From Agaricus subrufescens (Eukaryota; Basidiomycota; Agaricomycetes; Agaricales; Agaricaceae), in assembly GCA_029945375.1 (NCBI GenBank), contig JAQOTE010000015.1, forward strand, positions 62,001 to 126,000: a DNA stretch of 64,000 bases. Direction: 5' to 3'. Numbering within the stretch: the first letter of the stretch is position 1; every line of letters starts with the position of its first letter. A program made the position numbers and the translations under genes. Positions 19,984-30,522 of this stretch are shown one piece after another. The notes below the pieces were generated by a model. That model searched no databases. It saw nothing but the letters and a program-made list of their open reading frames with translations, and was not told the origin of the DNA.

Positions 19984-20904
19984 ATGAACCCTAACGCCAA
20001 CCCGACTCTGCGCACCATCGCCATCCCCGTCGATCAAGCCATGCACAACGATTATATCCAGCGCAGGCACTCCACCCTATCCCGACGACGCTACCTCCTC
20101 AGGATCTTGCACGCCATGGCACAGCTTCGTGAAATAGGAGCCTCCATCATACAGCTAAACAACAACGCCCAGAACATCGCAGGAACGGTAATCTCCCCCA
20201 TCAGACTCTGCGGAGGAGACGAAGGAATTGTAGCCGAACACTTCAACAAAATCCTCGCCGAACTAAACAAAATCACCAGCACCCACATCGAGTTCAATGC
20301 CCACTCCATCGCCTGTCACTCAGCAAGAATGCTCGACGTCTTGGATCGAGTAGGATCTGCCGAAGAACTAGCCACCGCAGACGCAATCTGCAAACTCTAT
20401 CGATTGGAACCCGAAACCAGACCCAACACTCCGCCAAACGAAGCCGTACCCGTCCCTGACCCCTCCCCCTTGCCCATCCCAAAGCGGGAAAACGACCCCA
20501 TGGACGAAGACTCCGACAAAGAAAACATACGTCCGGCCGCGAACCGTGTCTCCAATATTCACTCCCCCGATCTAGCCGAAGAAGCTGAAAGCCTTCACCG
20601 CTATCTGGACATCCTACCCAACGCCCTCATGCCAACCGAGTTCACCCTGCCCACCACTTATTCCTTCGTCTACAACAACCGATACAAATCCCTCGCAGAA
20701 AGAACCGCGTACTGGAATGTCATCCTTACCGTCTTATTGATGAAAAAGGGAAAGAGCAAAACTTTCAAGGGTTTGCCGGCGCGCATCATCATTGGAGGAC
20801 GAGACAACGCCCCTCACTTCATTGGTTTCAACGAGAAAACCGACCAATGGATCATGGCAGACACTAAGAGGAAACTCTTGAATAACCTCTTTGCGCACAT
20901 CTAA
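19984..20904 (+). CDS. Element A ORF4, diverged accessory protein
   Basis: 306 residues, homologous to element B ORF4 but strongly diverged at both the DNA and protein level. Shared segments are the early helix (YLLRILHAMAQLREIG), MDEDSDKENIRP with a KEN box at about residue 179, the YWNVILTVLL segment, and the C-terminal DNAPHFIGFNEKTDQWIMAD. TATAAAA at 19883 and a pyrimidine tract precede it. It is still open, which with the divergence suggests selection for change or exchange of this gene between element lineages. Confidence 0.65.
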   Translation: MNPNANPTLRTIAIPVDQAMHNDYIQRRHSTLSRRRYLLRILHAMAQLREIGASIIQLNNNAQNIAGTVISPIRLCGGDEGIVAEHFNKILAELNKITSTHIEFNAHSIACHSARMLDVLDRVGSAEELATADAICKLYRLEPETRPNTPPNEAVPVPDPSPLPIPKRENDPMDEDSDKENIRPAANRVSNIHSPDLAEEAESLHRYLDILPNALMPTEFTLPTTYSFVYNNRYKSLAERTAYWNVILTVLLMKKGKSKTFKGLPARIIIGGRDNAPHFIGFNEKTDQWIMADTKRKLLNNLFAHI

Positions 20905-20944
20905 TGTCGCTTCGATCGGAATCCGAAGCCTGAACGGAGGGTGA

Positions 20945-21235
20945 TGTTACGATCTATTTCCGTTATCGTCCCCTGACCCAGGTCCACATGCTACTGCTCC
21001 ACACCCATATGCTCGCCTTGCCTATTTCGTGTACTTGTTCTCATTGTTAGTCAGACACCTCGGGCATACTTACTCAGCCCGCTTTCTACTTCTATTATTA
21101 GGTAGTCGACTCTGCTATAAGTAGCGTAGTAATACTCTGTATTCCTTACGCTTTACCAACTCGCTATATTCCCTTATCGCTCTCAAGTCTTTGCCCTAAG
21201 TTGCAACCTGAGCTAATCGCTATAAGGTCGTAACA
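20945..21235 (+). repeat. Element A 3' LTR
   Basis: 291 bp, TGTTACG..CGTAACA, preceded by the purine tract GAACGGAGGGTGA. It is shortened and diverged in the first half compared with the 5' LTR at 7484. The 600 bp that follow up to 21839 hold no supported gene apart from the promoter noted below. Confidence 0.85.
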
Positions 21236-21785
21236 CAACCCCACACAACGAGCACATGGTCCCTGCCCCTCTCCCTCTGCTGCTCCTATCATCGCGAATA
21301 TATAGGAACAAGGGTGCAGTACTACAGTACTATCCCGACCCCATTCCCTCCTCCGCTACTCAGTCAATTGTCAACGATCTTCACGAAGTACCATCGGCGG
21401 GCCTCTTTGTACACGTCAACCAAAACTTCTGGTCAACTCAAAGTGGCGTGTTGTACATGCTAATTCCTCTCATATCTCGTCACCACAAACCCATGGAGGC
21501 TGCCTCGTATCCGCGGTGTATGAACGTTCCAGGTACCGTACGTCCCCTATCAATCGGCTGTACAGATTTAGCTTGCTGTTCTGTACAGATTTGGCTTTCT
21601 ATCCTCAACACGGCAAGACGGCCAACTATCATTGGTATCGTAGCTATTGCTGCCGAATTCAAGATGACAAACTCATCTCCGCCATTGGAATTACAGTACC
21701 GTTTACGGCTCCAGAATTGCAATATCGTCCGGCCGCAGAATGGTGTTACTGTTCCGACACCTCTTACCTAGTATGCCAAAGGGCA

Positions 21786-21792
21786 TATAAAA
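21786..21792 (+). promoter_or_regulatory. TATA box of the gene at 21840
   Basis: TATAAAA lies 48-54 bp upstream of the ATG at 21840. It sits between the element A LTR and the gene. Confidence 0.45.
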
Positions 21793-21839
21793 CTCGCTGA
21801 ATTTTATCGAGCATCTCGCATTCCCTCGGTTGTCAAAGT

Positions 21840-24200
21840 ATGAACGATCGTAAGTAATAACACACTAGCGAAACTACATGTGCTAATGTTACCATAGAAT
21901 TAAAGTCTCTTCAACAAAAAGTGGACCAGGCTTTGGCCGACATTGCTAAATATGAGGCCGAAAAAGTAAGTCTCGAAGGAGCCCTAGAAGAAGGGACAGC
22001 TCGTCGGGGGGCCGCTGGTAAACGATATATTGTCGCCAATTCTTCGTTCTCTGACAAGACCTTTTCCCTACACCACCCTCCCAGCTCGAGTAGCGAAGTT
22101 ACAACGTCTTATCGCGGGAGCGAAACGTCGCCTTGGCAATGCAGAGAAAAAACGCGACGATGCCCTTGTAAGTGTCTTTTGCGTCATATTTTCAGTGACT
22201 AACCCTCTACAATCGTAGTCTTTGCATCAGCAAGCCTTGCCAGAGACCAGAACCGATATTCAATCGGAAGACACAAACACTACGGAGCCGACATCAATGG
22301 TATGTTGAGTTTTCTCTTTTTGGAAATTTTTGACTGCAGACCTAACTCGTCGATAAGATTGGCGTAACTTCACTTACGGTTCCCTCGGACATGGTCGGCG
22401 AAGGTGTAATCTCACCTTCAAGCGTATCCAATGTGATTGCAGATGGCGCTGCATCTCCGGTTGCTGCCATCGGCCAAGGCGTAGTCTCACCTCCAAGCGT
22501 ATCCAATGTGATTGCAGATGGCGCTGCACCTCCAGTTGCCGCCATCGATCCTCAGCTCTTGACCACGGTTAGCGGGCCTTCGTCGCTCCTCGAGCCGTCC
22601 AATATGTCACCTCGTGCAGCACCCAAAGCAGTAGGTGCCGTGGACGCTAGACCTATCATTCCTGAACCAACGACTGTTCCGGCGCCACCATCTCCGGACA
22701 TTTCCGATAAGCCCTTGAACTCGTTCAAGCGCATTGAACGTAGCGACAGCGAGGATGACGAAGCTTCCTTGGCCAAGGATGGAAGTATGTCTCTGATAAC
22801 GCCAGATGACAGTACGTAGTTTGATAACCTCGAAGTTCATAATGACTCACCTTGGTGATAGAAACACAACTTGAACAGGAGTTGTTCAAGAGAAGGTTTT
22901 CCGTGTCCCAACCACCTAGAAAAAGTGAGTTCCTCATGGATCAGATATACAGCCATGCCAATTACAGATTTTAGGGACAAAATATGTCGAGGTGTCTGAT
23001 GATTCCGATGGCAACGGAGATTCGGATATTTTCTCCGACAAGGACGATACTGTCGAAGGCCCAATGGAGAAGGCCGGGCCTGCCAAGCCTGAGAAACATA
23101 TCAAATCTTCTATTGCGGCGCAACCCATGCCTCCCTCGACTGTTACCGATGTACAAGGATCCAAGGCGGGTACAATCTCAAAGGGAAAAGGTCGTGATAC
23201 TGCAGAGGTTGGAAAAAGGAAAAGTGTGGCTGTCTCGAAAGGAAAGGAGGGCTCGACGACGAAAGATGCCCCTGAAGTGTTGAAAAAGAAACAGGATGTC
23301 GAAAATAAAGGTACTAAGGAAGGTGAGATAGCAGTGATTGTCTGATCGGCTACAGCTATCTAACTTCTAAATTCCATTTATAGACTATCACGCCTCTGAG
23401 TTCTCCATTGCCAAGGCTGCCCGTGTGTCTAAGGCATTGATAGACCAAAGAACTCGGTTGGCGAATGAACGTACTGTGATTCTTTTCCCTGAATTCTATA
23501 TGATACTGACTTTGCGAGTGTAGCTGCTCACAGGCAGTTTGCTAAGGATTGGGTAAATGCACGATCCAAGGCGCTTCGTCCACCCCTCCCTCCAGGTATT
23601 GACCTGGTTTGATTCGACCCGGACTACCTTCCCGACGTCGCAACTGCCGATTACGACCTTGCTGTCGAGTTGCTGTTGAATAACAGCAACAACTATCTTT
23701 GCATTCCTCATGTTAAATTGGACCGTAAACTCGTTTCACACATCGACAACCTTGAGGGGCCTGTCAAAATTCGGGGGACACCATTACCCCGAAATCAGAA
23801 CCCTAATGCCAAATCAGAGATTCCTCGCCCCCCTAAACACTTCCATTGTGGTTGCCACGAGAAAGTTGCCCTCGCCGGTTTCGTCATGTGGAAAACTTGG
23901 ACGGCCAAATGTGTCATCGATGGGCAGATGATCGAAGAGGGGCTCCATCAGGATAAACCCTTCTCACCCCATCAAGTTTTGTTTATTTTGCAATTTTTGA
24001 AAAAAATGTTTGGCGTCACTGTCGAAGATATGTTTATAGGTTCTGCTGATGATGACGAGGGGAGGAGAAAGAAAGCTCGGTTAATGAGGAAGGTAGTGGA
24101 TCATTGTAAGTATTCTCACTATGAACTTATAGGAGAAACGATCCCTGCGGATGATAGAATTCCGGTGTTGGAAGAAGAACTGGAGGACGAGTGGATCTGA
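21840..24200 (+). pseudogene. Nine-exon coiled-coil protein, unknown, with in-frame TGA
   Basis: Exons by splice signals and frame: 21840-21849, 21898-22017, 22085-22167, 22219-22299, 22358-22811, 22862-22924, 22975-23322, 23384-23470, 23524-24200. The start MNDQLKSLQQKVDQALADI is a coiled coil. A Ser/Pro/Ala-rich segment with a 25-residue tandem duplication follows, then an acidic Ser/Asp stretch and a Lys-rich stretch. The last exon holds a globular region with HFHCGCHEKVALAGFVMWK. I do not recognise the family. A TGA at 23610-23612 interrupts an otherwise open last exon. It would be CGA before a CpG C-to-T change. Either the gene is dead, a short intron removes this region, or the product ends there. 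Confidence 0.55.
22397..22546 (+). repeat. 75-bp in-frame tandem duplication
   Basis: Two copies encode GxGVxSPxSVSNVIADGAAxPVAAI, 25 residues each, within exon 5 of the coiled-coil gene. The length keeps the frame. Confidence 0.85.
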
Positions 24201-24445
24201 TGCATGGGTATGTTTATTCACCTACTAGTATCATATTTGTTGCTAACAATCTTTGACTGCAGTCATTTATCATTAGTTTACCGTGCTGAGCTGGGGTGTA
24301 TTATATACTGCTTCGGCACTTTTTTTATTTGAATTAAATGGCTGTTTTTGACTTGTGTTTGCGGTGACTAGCTTGACTGTATATAAGGATACTGAGTATG
24401 CTTATACTCTACATGCTGAGGTAAACATGGTATGATGATACTGTT

Positions 24446-25470
24446 ATGCACTCGACATGTGAAATATACACTCACACATGTAGTACTGTAGTACTGTTGT
24501 GCACTCGACAGCAATACCATATTCCATTTGCTCGAGAGGAAGAGTATGTTGATACTCTCTACCGGTGTACGGTAGTACAGTGGTACCGAGGGAGAGTATC
24601 AAAGTACTCTCTCTGTGGGTACATGGTGGTACTGTGGTACTACATCCGGAGAGTACTTTGATACTCCCTTCACAGGCTCACTGTAGTACCACAGTACTAC
24701 GATGTAGAGTATCATAATGCTTCCCCTGCTGTATCTTTGTACTACAATTACTGTACTGTGATACTATACATGGAGAGTAGGTACGTCAATGCTCTCTCTA
24801 CCAGTGCATGGTACTGTAGTACTACATGCAAGAGTTTTAAAGTTCTCTATCCGTGGGTGCCTCATCGTACCACGGTACTACCGTCAAGAGTACATTAATA
24901 CTCTCTCCGTGGGTGCGCGGTAGTACTGTGGTACTACACATGGAGAGTATTGAAGTACTCTCTCCATGGATGCACCGGAGTACCACAGTACTACCGGGGA
25001 AGAGTACATTGGTATGCTCTCAACATGTGTACGATAATACTGTAATACTACATGGGAGAGTATCGAAGTACTCTATCGGTGGGTGCACTGTCGTACCACA
25101 GTACTACCTTCAAGAGTATATTAATACTCTCTGCATGGGTGCATGGTGGCATTGTGATTACACATAGAGAGTATTGAAGTACTCTCTCCGTGGATGCACC
25201 AGAGTACCGCTGTACTACCAGGAGGAGTACATTGATACTCTCTCGACGTGTGCACAGAAGTACTGTAGTACTACATTGGGAGAGTATCAAAGTACTCCTT
25301 CCGTGGGTGCACCACCGTACCACAGTACTACCGCAAAGAGTACATTGATACTCTCTCCGCAGGTGCTAGTAAGAGTATCATAGTATTTCCCCACTGTATC
25401 TCTGTACTACAATCGCTTGAGTATATAGAGTATTACGATACCCTTCACATCAGGGGCGGGAGTACTTTAG
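24446..25470. repeat. Palindromic minisatellite array
   Basis: About 1 kb of degenerate ~57-60 bp units. Each contains a palindrome-like core, GTACCACAGTACTAC or GTAGTACTGTGGTAC, linked by GAGAGTAT and AGTACTCTCTCC. A higher-order period of about 228 bp is visible: units starting near 24899, 25127 and 25351 share the same order of subunits. No coding function is supported, although several short frames appear by chance. 24201-24445 before it is plain intergenic sequence. Confidence 0.75.
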
Positions 25471-25597
25471 TACTGTCGTATATTAATGGCGTACAGTATA
25501 ATGATACTCAGGTTGATAAACTGAATAGATTCCTCATACTCCTCGCCTGTATGAGTATTATGATACTGCGGTTTCTCTCGTGACAGTGACATGACTC

Positions 25598-25703
25598 TTC
25601 CTACTCCTTGAGGGACAGTACCCTGATACTCCGCCATGCAGTATCACAATTTCCTACTCCTTGAGGGACGGTACCCTGATACTCCGCCATGCAGTATCAC
25701 AAT
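25598..25703. repeat. 53-bp perfect-period tandem pair
   Basis: TTCCTACTCCTTGAGGGAC.. starts at 25598 and again at 25651, differing at one base. It also contains the GATACT/GTATCA motifs of the neighbouring minisatellite. 25704-26066 holds no gene but leads into the promoter of the next one. Confidence 0.9.
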
Positions 25704-26066
25704 CCTCTTCGGAGGAAACCTTTAGATATACGTCAGTGCTATGAGTCATGACAGCCTCCTCACATAGATATTCCAGTACTATTATCCTCAGTACTACAGC
25801 ACTGGATCTGCGGTATCCTCATCAGTAGATGGGGGCCGTGAGATTTTGACATACGACCCCGCGTGAGGAGTTATGACAACCGGGCGTGCGAAGCTCATGC
25901 GTCATTCAACCGTCCCCTGCCCCACTTATGGAAGGGTGTATTAGTGATCGGTACCCACGTTCATAATTAGCCAGTTCGAATTTGGTTCATGTTCTTCGAC
26001 CTGACACCAGAAGCCCGAAGACGCGTGACAACTGGCGCGTTGTACAACCATTGTTTTCCGCACACT

Positions 26067-27104
26067 ATGTCTAGTTTTACATGGTATGATAGCATTCCTC
26101 ATGACACGAAAAGAACGCTAACGGAGTGTTTGTTTAGCCGGCTGTTCTTCTTTCTACTCTCAGCCGTCCACTACACAACTGCACTTCAATTGACCAACCT
26201 AACTTTCTGGCACAATCCTGATGGCTTGACGCTAAAGGCAATCCCCGGAGATGTTATTTCTGTGTCTATGAATGCTGGTGCCAACGACCCTCATCGCGTG
26301 GATTTGCTGTTGTATAACATTGATTTGAAGAACACGACTGCGGTGCTGTTGAGCTTAGATCCCATAAGAGATGCGAATGTCGGTTTTCATATACCCTGGG
26401 TTCCATCTGGGTGGGTCTACCGGTCGTGTATTCTGTGTTGTCAAATGAGGTGATAAATGGGAACCCGAGACAGAAATTTCTGCTTGCAGATATACCTTTC
26501 GCCGTGAGTCATGGTCTGCATTGTTAACATTCCTTCCTAATGACTAGCTTAACAGTATAACGTCATTGCTGGTTCAATCATCAACGTTCCCAATTTATGG
26601 TCCTAACGCAACGGAAAACACAATACCTCCCCCGCCTTTGATTTTAAGTTCCTCGGAGCTAACACGAGCAACATCGTTTGTCCGCTATTATATGTCTCAG
26701 GAATAGCTTTCACTCACACCCCACGTCATCCACTCTGTTATTTTCATAGTACCGTTGCAGCTCTATCTACGCCTAATGACGCATCCGCTACGAATGCTCC
26801 TACCCTATCGAAGAATCAAACGTTGATAATTGTCGGAGTAACGCTGGGAGGAGTAATTGTTATCCTACTCCTGACCATTGTCATCTTCTTTTTCCGGCAT
26901 CACAAAATATCTAAATCAAACTCAATCACTTGCTCCAAAATCGACACTCAGTCGTCTACCTCTCCCCAATTTGTGGATACAGAAGCATGGCCTGCTTTGA
27001 AGGCCGCTGAACGTGCGGAAGCTTTGAGGGAGGAGAGGGAAAGATTGGAGAAGGAAATTGCTGATATAGAAGCCACTGTGCGGAGTTTGACGAGAAATCA
27101 GTAA
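26067..27104 (+). CDS. Spliced single-pass membrane protein, unknown
   Basis: From ATG 26067 the product has a hydrophobic signal segment (LFFFLLSAVHYTTA), a beta-rich extracellular domain starting LQLTNLTFWHNPDGLTLKAI with NxT glycosylation sites, a Ser/Thr/Pro stalk, one transmembrane helix (IIVGVTLGGVIVILLLTIVI) and a cytoplasmic tail predicted as a coiled coil (AERAEALREERERLEKEI). Likely exons are 26067-26503, 26548-26675 and 26750-27104. Near 26405-26411 the frame must shift by one base to continue (VGLPVVYSVLSNEVING), so either a small lesion exists or an exon edge is misplaced. The design is common among agaricomycete surface proteins. No enzyme motif is visible. Confidence 0.55.
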
Positions 27105-29006
27105 GCAGACTAAGATTGGTAAAGCGCCATTAGCTTATGATAATGATAATGATTAACCGATTGATCATGATCCGCACTTGGAAAGTGATGTCTTCCAACC
27201 CCTAAAATCGTTGAACTTGCTATGATTTCAATGTGTTTGACTGGGCAGAGGAATAGTGCCCCAAACTTGCCTGTGGTCACGCGGGTCGTCAGAAGCTCTC
27301 AGGAGTCAGAGATTCTCAAAGTTCTTAAAGTATACATCCCCTCTTGCAGTGGAGGAAAAGTCGACATACGGGCGCACAAATTTCCGAATGAATTAGTTTC
27401 TACTATTACGTCAGTCATGTTTATTGATCCATCGATCTACTAAAATGAGGATTTCGACACCTACTGAGACACCTTACGGGAGTCCTTCATTAACACCTAA
27501 CAAAGCCGATCATGATGTTGGCCAAGCTAAATCCTCTTAATACGGTCCACATCGTGTACAAATCAATGGGGGATCTATCACTGCCAGTGGGTCGTTTAGT
27601 TTCTCATTATTTTTCCACCCTCACCATCGTCATAGTTCCATTTTTCAGGCACAATGGTATTTGCGACAACTTAATGTATTGTCGTGCCTTGCCCTCAAGA
27701 GCTTTTGCTAGGTTCATATATGATATACATCATCCAACTCCATCATGAATTTTACCCAGGGCTTTCCAGGCTCTTAGGGCTCAACTGACCCGGGTACCTT
27801 TTCGTCAGATCCCGACCCGACCCCGACTCCACCACGACTATTCTTGATATTGGCCACTGCCTACTTGGCCGCCTGCAGATGTGCGTGCTTTCCAGGAGAG
27901 GTCTTTAACAGAACATGACATATCGCACAGCATGTCATATATGCCAACTCTACCACACGATTACTTTGGCGCCCCTATATTGATAACCTTGAGACCCAGT
28001 GTCAGGGTCATTATCTAATGGACGGCTTGGCTGGATGCCGGGTACTGTATCTCTTCTGGGCGCGGCCAGATGATGCGGGTTTTCCGAGCTTTCTGACAGA
28101 ATCATAACATTCCTTGCCGACAACACCTCGACTATTACTCTAATTGAAGTCTATTGTTCACTTGAACATTTTAGAGTATTTCAAGTGGGTATTCTGGAAG
28201 ATCCACGAAGTCGAAGATCGTCAGAGCTATTTTCGTTACTTCAAACGGCCCTACAGTCGCTGCAGGAGGTTTGCTTCGCGGTGCCGTAACGTAGCCGTGA
28301 TGCCAATGATTGCTCCTAAAGGAAATCCACAGAGTGTGCCCCTGAGGAGTTGGAGGAGCGGAGTGTTTGATATCAGGGACACAAGCATCTCACCCGTACA
28401 TGTGACGTTACAAAATTGGGAACCGTTGATGAAACGTACATCACTGCCATGCTCAGCTCCAAAATGCCTCGGACAAGGCTAGACCTGGCTACGAGTCAGA
28501 CAAAATCTCGACAAACAAGATGCGAGGCTCACTGGTAATTTGTATAACCATGCCGTACCGTGCGGGGTCAAGGAAACATGCCAAGCAATCGGGGTGAAGT
28601 ACAGCTCATCACTTCAGGACGTGATTTGGAGACTTGTGGAAATCGTCGAGTTTGTCAAATTTGAACCTTAGTATCTTTTGGTGGAGATGGTTGGCAAGTT
28701 TAAGTCAAAATGTGTCAAACGTACTTGTATGAAGGCGGGAGATACTAAAAATTAAGCGAGTCGCGGGTACGGGTATGAGTTCATCAAAAAGTACCCAAGG
28801 GTTATTTATGCCGATCCCCAAGCCTACTGATGAATGATTGTAATCTTTACAGTTTAAGTCTCCTGTGTAAAAATGGCCGTACCCAGGTTATTAGTCGATA
28901 AACACGATTAACGGCAGTAGGTTGGCAGATTAATCGCAGCTTTGAACACCGATGTAATTCAGCCCTTTGATTTTCCAAACACCCCGGTTCTCCCCAAACC
29001 TTCACC
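27105..29006. other. Intergenic, no supported gene
   Basis: A 112-codon frame at 28144-28482 has no recognisable features and no splice partners. GC-rich scraps such as CCCGACCCGACCCCGACTCC near 27820 look like repeat debris. Confidence 0.4.
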
Positions 29007-30522
29007 ATGTACCTCTTCACCCTCATTGCTGTCGCGTTCTTACCTACAGCTTTGTCTCAATCCAACGTAGAGGCTACTTGTAGTGTAAGCGATGTACATT
29101 GGGTGAGGGTTTTGACGGTATCCACACATTAACGTCACTCACATTTGCATGATCCAGACCTTCAATGCTGCGGGAGACAGTCCTTGTCAAATGGCTGGTG
29201 CTTTGGCGGGTGTATGCTCTTCGGGTATGTCTTCGTTTTTACAATATTTTGGACAATGAACAACTGTGATCCTCGAAGCATGGACGGTGGGACCTATATC
29301 GGCGGGACAGGCGTATAGCACTTCTGCGTCGCCCGACGACTGCCAATGTAACACCGTGACATACTCGCTACTGAGTGCTTGTGCAGCTTGCCAAGGAGGA
29401 ACGTGGCTCAGGTAAATATCTACAGAATCTCTTGATGTTTTAAAACACTGGCTCATAGAACAAAAGCTTTGATAGGTTCTCACAAAATTGTACCTCGGTG
29501 TTTTTGTCAACGTATGTTGTAGAGTTCATTCAGCGTTTATCATGTGTTGATTATTATAGATTTCCTAAACCTCTTCCTGCTGGCTTAGGAATCCCTTCAT
29601 GGGCATATAATAACATACAGGTGAATTTAAGCCCAACAGCGGTGTAATTCAAACTAAAATACGTGGTATTACTACAGTTAACTTCCAATACTTTCAACCT
29701 TCAAGCCGCGGAGTTTCTGACAGGTAAAAGTCACTTTTGTATTTATTGGATGACTTTTGAATAAATAACACGGGATCTAGCTAACCCGGAATCTACCGCT
29801 GTCTCGTCCGCTACGCAGCTCATCCCTCCAGTCCTTTCAACACAAACTACGACACCAACTGATACTCCGACACCTGCTGGAAGTCTGACACCTTCTGAAA
29901 CTCCTGCAACGTCTACTACCAGCACATCTGCAGCTACTTCCGGATCGAGCCTCCCAGCTGCTGTCATCACCGTCGATTCTTCTGGGTCAGGCTCATCCGT
30001 TGGTGCAATTGTCGGCGGAATTGTTGGCGGCGTGGCTGCCTTGATTTTAATTTTGGGTATCCTCCTGATCTACCTTCGTCGCCGTCTCAGGCAACCAACC
30101 CTTTCAAGAACTGAATACACCTCCGAAGCTGGTGACAAATCTGAAATGGCAAACTCGACCGAAAAACCTCTGGCTTGTCAATCCCTTGCCTTTTATGTAA
30201 GTGTTATCATCCAATATCTAGCCTCCAATATTGAGCCTTAAGAATTTCTAATCTCGACTTAACGTAGGACGGATCCGACCGGAATAGCACTCTTTCATCC
30301 CCAGAGACTGTCACGGGCACGGTCAACTCCCATACTGGCCATTACGTGCCTTATTCAAAGACTCCCGCTGCGCGTAACTCTTTAAGGCACTCGCGCTCTC
30401 TAACACACCAGCGCATACTACGGAGCATAACCAGTTCTCCGGCCCCTACTGAAAATCCTTTCGAGGACCCCGTAACTTGTATCCATGAAATTGAGGAGAC
30501 AAGGAGACATGATGAAGAGTAG
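29007..30522 (+). CDS. Cys-rich single-pass membrane protein (family X, copy 1)
   Basis: Eight exons with clean GT..AG junctions: 29007-29102, 29158-29224, 29279-29411, 29476-29511, 29560-29620, 29678-29723, 29781-30196, 30268-30522, giving 369 residues. A signal peptide (MYLFTLIAVAFLPTALS) is followed by a Cys-rich ectodomain (SPCQMAGALAGVCSSG, DDCQCNTVTYSLLSACAACQ, FSQNCTSV), a Ser/Thr-rich stalk, a glycine-rich transmembrane helix (GAIVGGIVGGVAALILILGI) and a basic cytoplasmic tail. It probably sits at the plasma membrane or wall. The stalk plus tail layout recalls fungal wall-stress sensors, but the ectodomain is different. A paralogue with the same intron layout lies at 53638. Confidence 0.8.

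Larger units (their letters stand above)
7484..21235 (+). mobile_element. Ty3/gypsy chromovirus A, interrupted by element B
   Basis: Element A has a 5' LTR at 7484-7798, the first part of gag to 8286, then the whole of element B, and resumes at 15175 with the rest of gag, pol, ORF3, ORF4 and a 3' LTR at 20945-21235. Without B it is about 6.86 kb. It is defective: the gag start region has small indels and pol is frameshifted inside integrase. The 5-bp flanks differ (AAAAG at 7479-7483, CAACC at 21236-21240), so no target duplication supports these two ends belonging to one insertion. Confidence 0.85.

Noticed and set aside
24446..25470. CRISPR-like array or coding tandem repeat
   Set aside because: Units are degenerate and palindromic without unique spacers, and the genome is eukaryotic; no frame stays open.
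28144..28482. 112-codon possible gene
   Set aside because: No domain, signal peptide, splice partner or promoter seen.
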